DNA of 64,000 nucleotides from Botryosphaeria dothidea. Lineage: Eukaryota > Ascomycota > Dothideomycetes > Botryosphaeriales > Botryosphaeriaceae. Position numbers and translations under genes: made by a program. The stretch covers positions 868,001-932,000 of the forward strand of contig WWBZ02000009.1 in NCBI GenBank assembly GCA_011503125.2, given 5' to 3'. Positions 41,628-53,633 of this stretch are shown here, piece by piece. Under the pieces are notes generated by a model. The model was not told the origin of the DNA and searched no databases. It worked only from the letters and a program-made list of their open reading frames with translations. Numbering within the stretch: position 1 is the first letter of the stretch; each line of letters opens with the position of its first letter.

Positions 41628-44299
41628 TCAACGCACAAACACCTCCACAGCAACCTCATTACTCCACCCCGCCTTCTGATCCCCCTCCTTCCACGCCCTC
41701 GCGATGTCAATCTCCAACACATCTCCCTTCTTCTCCACGCAGTGCCTCGGCACTGGCTGCCCAAATACCAGCGCCATGAAATCGTCATCCAGACTGTACT
41801 TCTCCAGATCCCTGATCCACAATCCAAACGTGCCCAGCGCCTTCAAGCTCGTCCACACGCGCAGCCGCTGCGTCCCCTCGCGCTCGACGTAGACGTCGTA
41901 ATTGACGATGGCGGCTGCGCCCGTCATCTTCCCAATCAAACCGAGCACCGACACCTGAATGTCCTTGTTGTTGCGCGTTGAGTACGTGTGGACAGGGCTC
42001 GCCGACAGGATCTCCCACGTCTGGACCGGCAGCTCGAGGCGGACCGCCGCGTTCTTGTCCGCACGCGAAATGGGCTTCGACGTCTTCCCGGTGGTGTGCG
42101 CGCGGACAACATACGCGCCCTCGTCGGTCCCAGGGAAAGCGTCGAGCGGCAGCAGCTCGGTGAGGCGGCGCTGCGTGGTGTTGAAGACGCCGAGGATGCC
42201 GGAGCCGGTCTGCGCGCGTCCGACGTAGGTGCCGACTTTGAGCAGGGTCGGCGCGTCGTAGGACGCGTAGGCGTCGATAGTCTTGCCGATGGTGTGCGGG
42301 CGCAGGATGACAGTCGAGCCACGCGGCGTCTGGGCTGTCATTTGGTTGATGAGCGAGATGTCGTGCTGTCCAGGAACGTCGGTGATGTAGATGGGCCCGC
42401 CCGAGACGCAGCGTGCGGCGGCGTGGAAGGAGGCCCAGGGGTGAGAGGTCTGGAACATGTCCCAGTCGGGGAGCACGTTGAGGTGTTGGGTGAGGAGAGA
42501 GTTGTGGGCATTGCAGAATATGTGCCATGGATGAGAAGCTGGGACTTCTGGGAAGAAGTCGTCCGAGTTGCGAACCATCAGGCGGGGTTTGTTGGTCGGG
42601 AGCTGGGAGTGGAATAAGATCTGCGGGGTCTGTGACATGCAGGAAATGGCTTTGGCGGAGAAGTGACGGAGAATGCTTATGCTCCAGGCATCTTGATAGG
42701 TGTTGATGAGACGCGCTCTGTCCTGTGCTGCATCGAGCTCGTCGAGGAAGAATTGTGCATCAGTCTTGACGGAGTCGATGCCGGACCGGGAGAGAAACGA
42801 GTAGAAGTCATCGTATAGTCTCGGGACGTCTTCCTCATCGACAACCAGCATTTTACCTCCAGATACGCCGTCTTTCTTGATGACCTCGGCGGTCTTGTAA
42901 TCTTTTGCAATCTGTCCATCGGGCGAAATTCCGCCCCAGTAGCCCAGGATGGCATGCCAAACGGCGATGTGCGAGATGTTCTTGTGCCTCTGGCGGATTT
43001 CGGCAGCAGTGTGGGCAAGGCCATTCGGGAAGCCTTCCTTGTTGGCTTCAAACTCGATCCAACCACGCTCGAACTGGCCTGCTCCTTCGTGGTCCAACGA
43101 TTGCCAATTATCGTCGATGATGAGGTTTGTGACGGTGATATCGTTCTTCTTTAGAGAATCAAGAGCATCAAAGATTGCCGTTTCGGTAAGGTGTTGACCA
43201 AGGCCGTTCCAGGTGCAGTAGGTAAGTCCGTCGTACCACTCTTCTAGCCACTGAGCATGGAGGTCATTCTTCTCAATCTCCTTCATCTCGGCTGCAATTT
43301 CGCCGGTGGCAGCTTCCCACTTCATGACAAGCCTGCGGGCATGGTACATGGCAGCGGCGTTGGCGGCCTCGAAGGACTTACCGACAGCAATAATGACGGT
43401 AGATTCCCGCTCGTCCGGGGCGTCGTTGCGGGCTCGAATCACTACGTTGCCGTTTCCGTCGTGAATGAGCTCAGACAAGACATTATTCAGTCCGCTTACA
43501 GCCAACACCACCAAGTGCGAGCCATCTTGTCGCAAGAAAGAGGCGAGAACGGCCTCCTTGTCGGGACTGAAGGTATCCGTGCCTTGGCGTGGAGCCAACC
43601 ACGGGCTCCACAGGCGGACGAGAGCGAACCACTTGGTGAAGTCGGTTGGGATGCCCAAAGTATGGTTTGCCCAGCCTGACTCGTCACCAAAAGCGGGCTT
43701 GACCTTTCCGGAAGCGGTCCAGAGCAGGGTATTGGAGGTCTGACTTGCCTCCTGATCGATGCGAAGATCCGGGCTGATGTTATGCAGGTAATCAGAAAGA
43801 GGCGACTTGGCTAGGTTTTGTGGCGGGTAGAGCAGATGACCGTCTGAGTAGGAGAACTGCTCGTTGGCCCATTTCCAGGGCTCATCTGGACCGGCACGGA
43901 AGGTGATGGTGAAGGATACGGGGCGGTCGGGCCTCCCAAGCAGCTCTCGAGAGTACCATCGGCGACGGCAGGGGGTGGAGTCCTCTCGTTCGACGACGAG
44001 CTGACGGGGTTAGAAGAGTCGAATTGCGGCCAGTGGCAGGATGCATACCAGGTCGGAATGTTGGTCTTGCTCGTGCAGGGTAAGCTTCTCCCATTGGTCA
44101 TTGGCTTGGTGGTTATGCCAGAGGGCAACTTCCCATGTCCTGGTTGAGGAAGGATCGAGCTCGAGGAGAGCAGTGAAGCGGACCTGGGATGATGTTAGCG
44201 TGATGTTGCGGGTGAGTGGATGCTACTTACGGAGTGCTGGTCGGAAGGTACGACGGTGGTCTGGCCCAGCGGCGGGGAGCAGACTAGATTGGCATACAT
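41628..44299 (-). CDS. Raffinose synthase/alpha-galactosidase-like enzyme (Sip1, GH36-related)
   Basis: Three exons on the minus strand: 44231-44299, 44049-44183 and 41628-44000, giving 858 residues, the usual size. The N-terminal beta-sandwich region leads into the catalytic barrel. Family motifs are 'WYDGLTYCTWNGLGQHLTE', 'LIIDDNWQSL' (about 362-371), 'SHIAVWHAILGYWGG', 'GIDSVKTDAQFFLDEL' (nucleophile Asp region), 'LMVRNSDDFFPEVPASHPWH' and 'ARCVSGGPIYITDVPG'. The family hydrolyses or transfers alpha-galactosyl groups on raffinose-type sugars. In fungi most members are uncharacterised. I see no secretion signal, so an intracellular role is likely. Frames and junctions are clean throughout. 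Confidence 0.92.
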
Positions 44300-44752
44300 A
44301 GTGAAGCACGTTTGCAAAAGGATAGGAGCGATGGAGATGGAGAGTCAATGGATTGGAATTAGGATCAATGGAGGTTACGGAAGAGTGCGGGGAAGAGGTC
44401 GCTCGGCGGGAAGTCAGGCAGCGCAAAAGCAGATGGAAACGATACTACAAGGCGCCGAAAGAGAGTACAAGTCGTGAGATGGTGCATGTGTGTCTTGGGG
44501 AGTTGGAGCGGTGAGAGCAGACGGGAGCTGGGAGCTGTGAGTGTGTGTATGTCGCAAGCTAGAGCTTAGGGCAGGCGCGGGCGGTGATGACATCGACAGC
44601 CGCTGCGAATGCGGAGACGCGCGCGCCTGCCTGCCAGGCGTCCCGCCGCCTGCGCCCGACTGCCGGTATTTCTGCCGCTGTCCACCGCCTGCATCGCAGC
44701 CTCCGCCGCGCGCTGATCTCGGTCGCGCCTCAAAACTTTGTCCTGTGCGTCA
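44300..44752. promoter_or_regulatory. Divergent promoter of raffinose-synthase-like and tyrosyl-tRNA synthetase genes
   Basis: About 450 bp between divergent starts, presumably a shared promoter. No distinctive motif was seen. Confidence 0.5.
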
Positions 44753-46659
44753 ATGGCTCGCTCAGCCCTCGTCCACCATGTCGCCCGCCCTCGGGCCTGG
44801 GTCTGTCGCCAGTGCCAGCTGCGCCCTCATGCCATCCGTCCCATCTCCCAGGGCGTCATCCGCAAGACAATCGAGGCCGAGTGGCAGTGGAAGGAGCAAG
44901 CAAAGGAAATCGACGCCGGCCGCAAGCAGAGCTTCCTGTCCATGCTGGAGGAGCGCGGCTACGTCAAGCAGATTGCTGGGTGCGTCGCTAATCCTTTACC
45001 ACCTTTTCGTCGCTGACTCCCTCGCCCAGAGACCGCAATGTCCTCGACAAGGTCATGACCAACAAGCGCATTGGCGCCTACTGCGGCGTCGATCCCACCG
45101 CTCCCTCGCTCCATGTCGGCCACCTGCTGCCCTTCATGGTCATCTTCTGGATGTACCTGCACGGGTTCCACGCCATCACCGTCCTGGGTGGAGGCACCGC
45201 CAAGATCGGCGACCCCATCGGCCGAGCCACCGCCCGCGACAAGCAGACCTCTTCTGCACGGAAGACCAACATGGCCCTGATGCACATCCAGCTCAAGAAA
45301 CTGTGGGAAAGCGTTGAGCGCGTCGGACGCAAGCACGGCTACGTGCGGGAGTGGGCCTGGAGGCGTGCTTTGGTCAACAACAACACCTGGTTAAACAAGC
45401 TGGACATTGTCGACTTCCTCACCACCATGGGCACCGGCCTCAGGCTGGGCCCTATGCTGAGTCGCGACACGTGCGTCCCCCCCTTGTCCACTTGCTATGC
45501 CACCCAACCTAACACCCACCAAGCGTGAAGCTGCGCCAGGCCAGTGGCGAGGGCATGTCCTTCGCCGAGTTTACCTACCCCGTCCTCCAGGCCTGGGACT
45601 GGTGGCACATGTATCATCGCAATGGCATTCAGCTACAGGTCGGCGGTTCCGATCAGTACGGCAACATCGTCGCTGGCATCGATGCCATCAATTACGTTAG
45701 AAATAGCACCCTCGATCCCGTCGTCCAAGAAAAGGTCCTCGATGTCAACAACCCAAATGAACAATACTTGAAGGATCCGTATGGTCTCACCGTCCCGCTT
45801 CTCACCACCTCTTCTGGCGAAAAGTTCGGCAAGAGCGCCGGCAATGCTATCTGGCTTAGCCCCGAGCTGACTCCTAGCTACGACCTGTACGCCGTAAGTT
45901 GGCTTCCTTGCTTGCCGCGCCTGAATACAAAGCTAATCATTTGTGCATCAGTTCTGGATCAGGACCTCGGATGCTGACGTCGAGCGCTACCTAAAGCTCT
46001 TCACCTTCCTCCCCCTCTCCACCATCACCAAGGCCGTCGAAGAGCATAAGCTCGATCCCGGAAAGCGCATTGCCCAGCACCTACTTGCCCGCGAGTTTGT
46101 TGAGCTTGCCCACGGCCCCGTGGCCGCCCAGGAAACCGCGGATCAGCACAAGTCCATCTTTGGAAGACCCTCCAAGACGGAAAGGACCGTTGCTACCGGA
46201 TCCGAGCAGACCTTCCCCAACCCCAACGACAAGAGACACTTCATCAACCAGAGCAGCGGCAACCGCCAGGCTCCCACCATCAACTGGGAAAACGCTCCGA
46301 CCCTCAACACCTTCCTCCCGCGTTCGCTGGTCTACGACAACACCTTCCCCAAACTCCTCTGGTCCGCCGGCCTCGTCGCCTCCAAGAGCGAGGGTCACAG
46401 GCTCGTCGTCAACCAGGGCGCCTACGTCGGCAGCCGGCCCGGCCAGGTCGGCGGTATGGGTGATGAGTTGAAGTTCACCCCCATCAAGCACTCGCAGAAA
46501 GGCATGCCCGAGAGATATATTTTCGACAACGACAAGCTGATGATCAGAATCGGCAAGTGGAAAGTCAAGCTCATTACTATTATTCCTGACGAGGAGTTTG
46601 CGGCGAAGGGCCTCAAGGTGCCGGGCTGGGATGCTGAGTTGGGCCGTCCGAGCGAGTGA
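44753..46659 (+). CDS. MSY1: Mitochondrial tyrosyl-tRNA synthetase
   Basis: Four exons (44753-44979, 45030-45470, 45524-45893, 45952-46659) give 581 residues. The first ~30 residues are Arg/Ala/Ser-rich with few acids, fitting a mitochondrial targeting peptide. The class I signatures are SLHVGHLL at about 102-109 (HIGH motif) and GEKFGKSAGN at about 321-330 (KMSKS motif). Between them are AYCGVDPTAPS, 'GGGTAKIGDPIGR' and LQVGGSDQYGNI, the tyrosine and ATP pocket. The C-terminal region has a long linker and an S4-like RNA-binding end (MIRIGKWKVKLI). In Pezizomycotina this is the orthologue group of CYT-18, which also helps splice group I introns; whether this copy does is not visible here. Confidence 0.95.
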
Positions 46660-47218
46660 TGTGGGAGCGCGAAGATGAGCGCTGTACAGAACATGTAATG
46701 TTATCATGTAAATCTCACCTCTAGGAAGGATCTTGTATGAGTAGGCATAAAAGAGAGTTTGGCGTTGGAAAAGCGGATCAATTTCGGCAGGGCATTCTCT
46801 TCGACTGTCGACAGAGCGAAGGAATCGACTAGTGTGAAAAAGCAAAACCGATCTGGATTTGCCGAGGCGGGACGGTGCTCCACTGACCATCATTTTTCGA
46901 TGGCTCAATATAACTACGGCCCTTGCCCTACCTATTGGAGATCGGAGACGTCTGTTCAACGGATACAGAGTTTTTTATGCAGATGCACATTACTTCAACG
47001 GGTGTTTCTCCGCCGCCGCCGATGTCTGTTGGCTTCTGGACGCGGTTGAGACAAGGATTAACGACTTTGCGCTGACTTTCAACGTCAGATCCATCTAAGC
47101 TTAATTTCTTCCCAGGAACAAGAACTAGTATGAGTGGATCTTTCCATCTCCACTTATCGTTGTCTGCGTTCCACTATTGCTCCCTATGGACTGAACTGTG
47201 CATGTCCAATAATTCACA
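46660..47218. other. Intergenic region
   Basis: About 560 bp downstream of the synthetase, with no coding features recognised. Confidence 0.45.
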
Positions 47219-47698
47219 ATGAAGCATACCACGTTGTTTATGCTGTCCTCGTTCGTGCTTCTCCTCTCCTTCGGCCTTACCCGGGGCCTCACATATGTCA
47301 AACGACATTCATATACCTGTGTTGAAAAACACTGTCCCTGCAACGGCAAAGGAGTGGATTGCGAGACTGGCGAAATTTACGGAGCGTGGGGAGGGTTTGA
47401 GGGGAGGGAGGAGCGGGAGGGTGCTGTTGAGTTGGTGGGGGCTACGAAGCGTGAGGTGGCGGGAACCGTTGGAAGGACTCCAGATGAGAACACAGTAGCA
47501 ACGACGGCGGGGAGTTGGAAGCAGGGCAGGAGATCAGAAAGTCTGCGCTCACGATGTTGCCAACAGTTGGGGATAAAGATACGACTTGAGGGGCAGTCCG
47601 CTTCCCATCACTCCCCATCTGGCTTCTTTGACACTGTTCTTTGTATTGGTGATGGGTCTGGAATAAGAGAAGCACCCTCACTGGCGGAGAGTTTTTAG
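47219..47698 (+). CDS. Hypothetical small protein with signal-peptide-like start
   Basis: A 159-codon frame opens at ATG 47219 with MKHTTLFMLSSFVLLLSFGL, a good signal-peptide shape, then a short Cys-bearing segment (CVEKHCPCNGKGVDC). The remainder is of low-complexity Gly/Arg/Glu character and looks less protein-like. It could be a small secreted protein or a chance ORF beside a ferric-reductase relic. No family is recognised. Confidence 0.28.
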   Translation: MKHTTLFMLSSFVLLLSFGLTRGLTYVKRHSYTCVEKHCPCNGKGVDCETGEIYGAWGGFEGREEREGAVELVGATKREVAGTVGRTPDENTVATTAGSWKQGRRSESLRSRCCQQLGIKIRLEGQSASHHSPSGFFDTVLCIGDGSGIREAPSLAESF

Positions 47699-47699
47699 G

Positions 47700-48164
47700 A
47701 AACTGCCGTCTTCGAGGAATCAGCAACCCGCAGAAGGAGAACGCGGCTCGCCAAAGCAACTCGGGATAATGTGGAGTATTAGAGAAAGTGAGGATGCGCA
47801 CTTGGCTGATGTAAACGGTAAGGATGTTCCTGCAGCCAAAGAGTAGTAAGCAGCCAACGATGCTGGTGCAGTCATTCTTGCCCGCGCTGCAGAGCCGGCG
47901 ATACCAATCACTTTCTCCAAACACCTCACAGAACCACAAAGACAACGCCTAGACTTTGCCAGGACCATCGTACAATTCCTGGGGACGTCTGGGACCGCCG
48001 ATAAGCCCGACAGGGATGCGAGCGTCGGTCCGGCATGGGTCTACATCTCCGGGCCGACAGCCATCATGGCCTCGGGTGAAAGCACATGCGTGGACTTATG
48101 CCGAGAGACACCGAGATGCTCTTCAAGATCATTGGACTGGTATTGCGCAAAGTGGGACGTATGA
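47700..48164 (+). pseudogene. C-terminal relic of a ferric-reductase-like (FRE) protein
   Basis: From about 47850 a frame of about 105 codons reads ILARAAEPAIPITFSKHL, then 'DFARTIVQFLGTSGT', 'WVYISGPTAIMASGESTC' and finally LDWYCAKWDV before a TGA at 48162. The 'VYISGP...' motif and the 'W.A.WDV' ending are typical of the NAD(P)H-binding C-terminus of fungal ferric reductases. No start or membrane domain precedes it, and further upstream fragments are out of frame. I read it as a decayed gene end. Confidence 0.4.
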
Positions 48165-48432
48165 TGGGCGATATTCGGAACACCCGAGAGCGCGTCTCGG
48201 ATGCGGGTGTAGGAGCTCGGGGAACGATGTTTTCGGAGTTAAGTCATCCAGCCTAGTGCTCCTACACGCGTAAGACCGCCCCACCATTGCTCCTGACTAC
48301 ATATGTTGAGCAATCCCAATTTCATTCTGCCTTAAGTTGCTTGGTCTGCCTGGCCTTGCTTTACACTTTGTTTGTTCCGGTTCACAACTTCCCTACGTTT
48401 TGCTCGGCGATATCATCAAACTCGACGTGGCA

Positions 48433-50612
48433 ATGAATCCTGGGACGACACGCGAGGCATCACCAGAAATCAATGTACAGCGGAATGCTCCATCTACAGA
48501 CGCTGATGTGGAGAAGAATGCAAACAGACCAGGGTCTCCGAAAGACGATAGGGAGCAGGATGATCTAGAGATCGTAAGTATGCTGGAGACTGAACCTCTT
48601 GCTCAAATCCCCAAGTTCGTCAACACTACCAAATCACTGATTTTTTTTTTTTTTAAAGCCAATCCGTTCTTTTTGTTCTCGCAAACACATGGCCTGCACT
48701 CGAGAGCATCTCTGCGTGGGGTGACTTCCTTCTTTTCCCTCTGTATGGCGTGCTCGGCGATCCCTGCGTTGATCATCTTGCCTGAAACAAGGAACTGTAG
48801 TCCGACGAAAGTAGAGAGGCGTACTTAGCCGAAGGCTTTCAATCCGTGAGCGGGTCAAACATCCATTCGAGTGCAAGAATGCCCGAATGAATGCTTTACC
48901 TCCTCATAAGAATTTGCAAGTATGGTTTATGAAGACACCGCCGTTGGCGCTGATCGTCGGCTGCATCAGCTATCTGCAGTTCTCAGCAGTTCAGTTTCTC
49001 TATCTACAGATGACTTCCCAGTGGCTCACGAAATTACCTCTGCTGTTTACTTCTTTTATTGAGTGAATGTATTCAAGATATGGAGTGTTGTACTATTTCA
49101 TACGTTGGTTTGGATTCCATGGCCGCTTCGTTCGAGTGATTATCAAAGAGTTCACGCTTACACTACGTACGTAGGTGACATGGGAAGGACCAGATGATCC
49201 TACGAATCCCAAGAATTGGCCTCTATGGAGGAAGTGGGCGGCGACGCTTCTGACTTCTCTCGGCGGCCTCGTCACGCTCATGTCCGGCGCAATGATGGCT
49301 CCGGCACTGTCCGATATCAGCAGCGCTTTAAACATCCAACCTGAAGAGAGCCAGATTGCGTTGTCGATCTTTATCCTAGCCTTTGCATTTGGACCCCTCC
49401 TGCTGGGACCTTGCTCTGAGGTATTTGGCAGAAAGCCCGTGTGGATAGCAAGCAGCACATGCTACGTCATCTGGAATGTCATCTGCGGATTCTCTACAAA
49501 GCGGGGAACAATGATAGCTTCCAGATTCTTTTCTGGAATAGGGGCAAGTGCTCAGTTTGCGGTCAGTGCCCACTCTCCACTTACCTTGCACCGAGTTCTC
49601 ATCTGGAGACCTGCAGATTTCATTTCCCGTCCTCAGTGACTGCTGGAAGCCAGACCAGAGAGGAAAGTCTTTCGCTCTTGCCACCTTCATCCCCCTACTT
49701 GGTCCTGCAATTGGCCCAATTGTCGGCGGCGTCATCACTGAGCGGATTGGATGGCGCTGGCTCTTCTGGGTCCTCGCCGCTTTCGACGCCTTCCTCATCT
49801 TCCTGACCTTCATCTTCTTCCGCGAAACCCACGGCCAAACCATCCTCCGCCGCAAGGCACGAAAGCTCCGCCAGCAAACCGGCCGCAACCACCGCACCGA
49901 CTTCGAGCTCTCCAGCCCTTCCCTCCCACGCCGCCTCCGCGTCGGCCTAACCCGGCCCTACCGCCTGCTCATCACGCAGCCCATCCTCCAACTCCTCTCC
50001 CTCCTGCTCGCCTACAACTTCGGCATCCTCTACATCGTGCTCTCGACCTTCGCCACCATGTGGATCGACCGCTACCACCAGTCGCAGCAGTCCTCCGGCC
50101 TCAACTACCTCGCCCTCGTTATCGGCTACACCATCGCCGCCCAGATCGGCGGCCCGGCCACCGACGCCATCTGGGCGCGCCTGAAGCAGAAACACGGCGG
50201 CTCCACGCGCCCCGAGTACCGCGTCCCGCTCATGATCCCCGGCGTCCTGCTGATCCCGGCCGGCCTGCTCATCTACGGGTGGGGCGTCCAGCAGAAGCTC
50301 TCGTGGGCCGTGCCGGACGTCGGCATCGGCGTGTTCGGCTGCGGCAACATCCTCGCCACCCAGGCCATGCAGGCGTACGTGATGGACGCGTTTGCGGAGC
50401 ACACGGCCAGCGCGAGCGCGGCCAGCCAGTTTCTGCGGAACGTGTTTGCGTTCGCGTTTCCGATCTTTGCGCCGCGGATGTACGCGTCGCTCGGGTTTGG
50501 CTGGGGGAATAGTCTGCTGGCGTTGATGTTTTTGGCGATGGGCGTGCCCGGCCCGTTTGTGTTGTGGAGGTATGGCGAGAGGTTGAGGCGGATGGGAAAG
50601 CCGCAGCAGTGA
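48433..50612 (+). CDS. DHA1-type MFS transporter with unusually long first intron
   Basis: Three exons (48433-48573, 49175-49561, 49617-50612) give 507 residues. Exon 1 encodes a 47-residue acidic cytosolic leader. Exon 2 starts VTWEGPDDPTNPKNWP, the usual lead into helix 1, and includes 'PLLLGPCSEVFGRKPVW' and GIGASAQFA. Exon 3 continues 'ISFPVLSDCWKPDQRGKSFA' to the end of helix 12 (FGWGNSLLALM). All junctions keep the frame. The first intron is 601 bp, about ten times the local norm, and holds fragments of another MFS gene. Helix content and motif order fit a drug/metabolite-proton antiporter. The substrate is unknown. Confidence 0.85.
48640..49066 (+). pseudogene. Debris of a second MFS gene inside the first MFS intron
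   Basis: After a run of T at about 48640-48655, one frame reads 'SAIPALIILPETR' and 'SPTKVERRT', like the helix-6 end and central loop of an MFS protein. Further right a frame reads 'FMKTPPLALIVGCISYLQF' and 'AVQFLYLQMTSQWLT', like helix 7. They are separated by stops. I read this as remnants of an inserted or tandem transporter copy. Confidence 0.4.
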
Positions 50613-53600
50613 GGGGGCGGGGAAAGGGGGGGAGGGAGAGAGGACGGTCGGTGGGGAACGGATTAATTGATAGTGCTATAGAGCGGGTTCGAGAGCAGTC
50701 TTTCGGTTGGACCGGGGAATTCGTGCCGATAGTGGGCGGCAGGAGTGGCTGAGGAGCCACGTCCGTTCAAAGGTAGTGTCAACCGGTAATACGCGTGTCT
50801 TACAGAATGCCAGAGAAGGAGGCGGTGACAGAGAAGGGGGCTGTGGCTCTAGGCCACAGGATTGGGAAAATCGAGATTCGCGAAGAAGCACCAAAATGGG
50901 CAAAACGGCCGTTATCGGCAGGTAAGCCACGTCCCGTCAAACTTAATTCCTTCTCGCCGTACGAGTTCATTTCATCGCCCTCTGCAAGGGACAAACACGA
51001 AAACCAGGCTGAGAATCATTCACATGTAAGGTACCCTGTGCATGATCTCCGTTATCCGCGCAGCATCGTACCATAAACATGCAAATCCCTTGTTGCTGTG
51101 CCGCATCGCGTCTGCGCGAGTCATCGCCTGCGTCTTACCCCTCGGGGTGGCTGCGGAAATAGCTCCATGGCGATTCATGGGCAGGTCACGGTAGTTTTGA
51201 TCGATGATCCTGTATGACGCTCAATATTCATCCCTGGCTATATCAAGGTGACAAAACGTCTGAGGCAAAGCGAGATTCGAGAACTTTTGTAGGCTTTTCT
51301 CTCTTTGGCTAATTGAAGCATGCTTTTGGAACTTTCCTATTATATTCAGATCTATTTCAGTGCAGTGATAACCAGCTGAAAGTAGTCCTTGAAGTCTTAT
51401 GTGAACGTACGCAACCCTCTTGCTCTGATCTTTCTGTCGCGGAGGCTTGACAGCTGTCTAAAGGGGGGTCGGTAGAACTATAAGCCGCTTCACGGTGTTC
51501 CAGCCCTTTCCTGATGCACTCATACTTTCACTTCCGTATTCTACATACTATGTTTACAGTGTGAGAGAAGAGACAATATGTAACGGTGCAAAGCATCACC
51601 CAAAAGACTCCAGAAAGGGCGAAATCCCCTATAGATGCCCTCAAAATGCCGTTGAAATTTTGGCAAACACACGATGACCACACGCGAAACCATTAGCATG
51701 TTCCATCGGACAGTGAAAGACTATGAAAGTATTTGGATGAAGGAGAGGGGTATGAACAGGACTACGTAAAAGCCGGAGCAGAATAGCAAATAGTTGAGCC
51801 AAAGAGTTGTCCGGGTTGACCGGTGAGTTCTTGCATCTATAGATACGCCATCGAGATACGCCGTCGGGTCTCCAACGGCCGTAAATGGCTGCAGCTGCTT
51901 ACACCGGTCTGAATCATTTGAGACTGGGTAAAGTGTGGGTGGGGCGGTTTCACCAGTTCCGAGCCGACGAACTGAAGGGGAAGGGACTTGCGGACAGTAT
52001 CAATGAACAATTGATTCCTTAGGGGGAGTTGTTCACGAGAGCCTCCATTGAAGATCTCTCAAACCAAATATCTTGTGGACAGTGAACGGGGCGTCGATAG
52101 TTCTTAGACGCGCATTGAAAGTTCCGCGCAGTGCATGGAAGAATGCTTCGCAACGTCATAGTTGGTGCGGCCACGGAGATATCCAGCCAGTGTACCAAAA
52201 GCGTCTTCGTGCATCGGCAAATGAATCATTCGCCTGATTTCCCACCCAAAAGCGGATGGCAAGGCGAATCTGTGCAGTTGTAAGATTCTTGATGGATCAG
52301 GTCTACAGAACACGAGGAAAATCTATGCTTTCCAGAGAACCAAAATCTGTTCATACAGTGTTTGGTTGAAGACAGTGCCGAGAAAGTGGTAAGGTCCATT
52401 CGTAAGTTCTGATCAGTTCTCAAGATATTTAATCGATCAGTTCGTTGAGCAAGCCAGTCGGACCCTTTGAGTGAGGATCCGTCGAGCAGAGGTGGGGACA
52501 GTCAATGCCCGAGCTTGGATTCGCAAAAATCGGACTGATCATGAATATTTTGGGAAACATGCGGCGCTTACGCGGTTCTCGCGCTACAATAATCCGACGT
52601 CGCCACCGATATCGCGCTTCTAAACTCTATCAGCGCGACATCTCGCGTTTTAACTTTGCCCAGTGTATCGTCTGCAATGTACAAAATGATCAGCATCAAC
52701 GGGTGCCGTGACTACTGCCAGCGGCGTTGACCTTCGCGGAGGGTCCTCGGCGTGATTTCGCCATCGGCGGTTCCTCCGGTACCCGCTCCAACGCAAGGAC
52801 TTTTTAGCGGTGTGAGTGGCAGACAGCATCTTCATGCGCTCAACATCCTTGAGACACAGCCGTGAAGTGCTTGAAATACCTCCATTTAGACAAGATGCCG
52901 CGGATCTTGATCTGAATGCGTCAAGATCTGACTCTCTCACAGGTCCGTGGACTTCACAGATCTCTAGATCTTGCCAGATAACCGAGTGTACAACGATCTT
53001 TGCCGTGTTCGCCATGCCATCGAACGGCCGAGCCACATGAAACCGAGTCTCTCTGGAAATTCCATTGGAAGATGGTGTCCGAGGAATGAAAAGCTTGACG
53101 CTTGGCGTCTGGATTTCCTGCTGCCTCGAGTCGGACGCCAGCTGCGGTTTCACAGCCCGGAACAAAGCGACGGCTCCCGAGAGCTAACCCCCTGGCCCTA
53201 TCTGCCTGGTTGTAGATCAGCCGTGCTTTTTGGCAAGGCTACAGATCCTGCTCGGCTATTCGAACCATTCGGCTCTGCGGGGAAGCGGGTGCATGCCAGC
53301 GCGCAGGGCAGAGGCTAAGCCTTGGTGGCAGGCCGGCTCCGACACAACCTTCATGCTAACCCACGCAGAGCACGAGCGCGCCCACAACGCGCGCAGTCCG
53401 GCCCGCGATCCGGCTTCGTCTAACGGCGCTTATTGTTATCCGCGACGCTCGCTGTTCTGGCTCCAGCTCTCTTTCGCAAGCCCTCCAGCGGGGGCAAGAC
53501 GTCAAGTGCACACTCCTTGAAATTTTATACAATCGTTGTCTTATCTACATGCCCCTGCCTCCTAGATGTTCCCTTTTTGTTTCGCTCCTTCCTGCACCTT

Positions 53601-53633
53601 TTGTCTCTACTCTCCTTTTCCTTGCTGTGCGAG
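50613..53633. other. 3 kb without a supportable gene
   Basis: Several short ORFs occur on both strands; the longest is about 170 codons on the minus strand at 52650-53165, with no recognisable motif and no ATG at its start. I saw no repeat, tRNA or transposon signature. It may be decayed sequence. Confidence 0.5.

Noticed and set aside
52650..53165. 171-codon minus-strand ORF
   Set aside because: It has no ATG at its start and no motif. Long ORFs of this size also occur by chance or as shadows here.
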